Shown here: positions 5,487-6,352 of the stretch, piece after piece
How the letters are laid out: the number at the start of each line of letters is the position of its first letter
Numbering within the stretch: position 1 is the stretch's first letter
NCBI GenBank assembly: GCA_021803885.1
Contig: JAJZKY010000283.1
Span: 1 to 6,352 of the forward strand
Reading direction: 5' to 3'
Source: Planctomycetota bacterium
Lineage (GTDB): Bacteria; Planctomycetota; Phycisphaerae; WQYP01; JAJZKY01
Length of the DNA stretch: 6,352 bases
Position numbers and translations under genes: made by a program
Notes under the pieces: generated by a model
Database searches by the model: none
The model's input: the letters and a program-made list of their open reading frames with translations, nothing else
What the model was told of the DNA's origin: nothing

Positions 5487-6352
5487 GGGGTTCGGAAGCC
5501 CAGTCGCTTTCGGGGGCGGTGATTGAGGCGCTCGGTGGCGTGATCCCGTTCCTTGCGGGTGACGGTGCTTAGGTCCCGGTGCTTGGGGAAGTCCTGGCGG
5601 ATCAGCCCATGGGTCTTTTCGTTCGTGCCCCGCTCCCAGGAATGGTAGGGATGGGCAAAGTAGACAGCGGCGTCCAGGGACTGGGCGATCCGTTCGTGTT
5701 CCGCTCCCTCCGTGCCATTGTCCAGTGTGAGCGTATGCGCCCGGTCCCGGAACGGACCGAGGAGGTTCACGGTCGCCTCCCGGAAGGCGGGGACGGTCCG
5801 TCGTGGCAGGGCCGCGAGCAGGGTATAGCCCGAACGGCGTTCCACGTGGGAGACGAGGGCCCCCTGGTGCCGAGGCCCGATCAGGGTATCGCCTTCCCCG
5901 TCCCCGATCCGGCAACGACGTTCCACGAGGGCCGGGCGGGCCTCGATGCTGACCCTGTTTTTCAGGTGTCCCCGCCGCTCCGGCCGGCCATGGCGCTTGC
6001 GTCGTTGTCGCTGACAGCGTAGCGACCGGTACAGGGTCCCCCCGGTCTTGCCGGTCCCGCTTGAGATACTGATAGATCCACTCGTGGCTGATCGGCCGCT
6101 GGCCTTCCCGGGCCAGCCGCTCCCGGATTTCTGCCGGGCTCCACTCCTGCCGGATCAGGGTCTCCACCCGTTGCCAGTCTGAAACCCCGATCCGGGATCC
6201 ATGACTCTCGGCCCGGCGGGCCAGACAGCGCTTTTGCGCCTGCTGGGCCCGGTAGCCCCGTTGGCCACGGTTGCGGCGAATCTCCCGCGAAATCGTCGAT
6301 TTGTCCACCCGAAGTTTCTTCGCGGTCTCGGTCTGGTTCAGCCCGGCTTGAC
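5432..6352 (-). pseudogene. IS30-family transposase, one frameshift, 5' end outside window
   Basis: A DDE transposase that would cut and join IS ends at target DNA. The first frame enters from the window end as QAGLNQTETAKKLRVDKSTI, an IS30 helix-turn-helix region, and continues through RRNRGQRGYRAQQAQKRCLA and PISHEWIYQYLKRDRQDRG. At a G6 run (C6 at 6038-6043 on the plus strand) the frame is lost. Skipping one base gives GTLYRSLRCQRQRRKRHGRP and on to the stop at 5432-5434, with no other interruption. The catalytic acidic residues are visible: D in EGDT (5888-5890), D in TLDNGTE (5720-5722) and E in GTNEKT (5618-5620), a DD(33)E spacing. The usual GDWEGD is GDGEGD here, losing a conserved tryptophan. 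With the frame restored and the start inferred from the left copy, the protein would be about 324 residues, normal for the family. It may be dead, or may use slippage at the G run. Confidence 0.85.
5938..6352. repeat. Direct repeat, right member (pairs with 1-407)
   Basis: Same-orientation partner of the IS segment at the window start, about 95% identical. It keeps 8 bp near 6254-6262 that are missing from the left member. The repeat continues past both window edges. Confidence 0.95.

Larger units (their letters stand above)
5431..6352 (-). mobile_element. IS30-family insertion sequence, right copy (partial, cut by window end)
   Basis: This is the 3' end and most of the body of an IS30-family element on the minus strand, in the same orientation as the left copy. 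By alignment to the left copy, its 5' repeat should end about 150 bases beyond the window, giving a total of about 1.07 kb. It carries a transposase gene with the catalytic half intact and one frameshift. It appears to have inserted into the unknown reading frame starting at 5394. Confidence 0.9.

Noticed and set aside
1..6352. CRISPR array, tRNA or rRNA genes
   Set aside because: No regularly spaced short repeats, cloverleaf sequences or rRNA-like segments were seen on either strand.

Overview
The window holds one complete type III restriction-modification (R-M) operon bracketed by two same-orientation copies of one IS30-family insertion sequence. The composition (roughly 50-62% GC in the R-M genes, higher in the IS copies) and the protein families suggest a moderately GC-rich bacterium, most likely a pseudomonad-phylum (Pseudomonadota) member. 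That taxonomic guess is inference; no marker gene is present.

Layout. 1-554 (-): right-hand (5') part of an IS30-family element, cut by the window start. Its transposase gene is dead, with a TAG at codon 9, an 8-bp deletion and a shift at a G6 run. Its 5' terminal inverted repeat is at 536-554. 555-775: about 220 bp of non-IS DNA carrying an unrecognised reading frame that leads into the methyltransferase gene. 776-2449 (+): mod, beta-class N6-adenine DNA methyltransferase. 2446-5130 (+): res, helicase/nuclease, overlapping mod by ATGA. 5131-5430: gene-poor DNA whose second half (5275-5392) can fold into an elaborate leader-like RNA ending in a hairpin that masks a good Shine-Dalgarno. It sits just before a small reading frame (ATG at 5394) that is cut by the second IS after about 12 codons. 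5431-6352 (-): second IS30 copy, with its 3' terminal repeat at 5431-5449. It has an intact DD(33)E catalytic half but the same G6 frameshift, and its 5' end runs off the window.

How the parts work together. Mod would recognise and methylate adenine in a short asymmetric site. Res needs Mod to form the ATP-driven restriction complex, and the 4-bp overlap keeps their synthesis coupled. The two IS copies are about 95% identical and their inner ends lie at 554 and 5431. The R-M operon is therefore packaged like the cargo of a composite transposon, or of an island that can be lost by recombination between the copies. Both visible transposases are interrupted, so present-day mobility would need a helper transposase or frameshifting.

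The most interesting unexplained item is the 5275-5392 structured region. A GACCTC segment can pair either with an upstream GAGGTC copy, closing a three-way junction, or with the downstream GAGGTC that contains the ribosome binding site. That is the logic of a translational RNA switch, here stranded in front of a gene destroyed by the IS.
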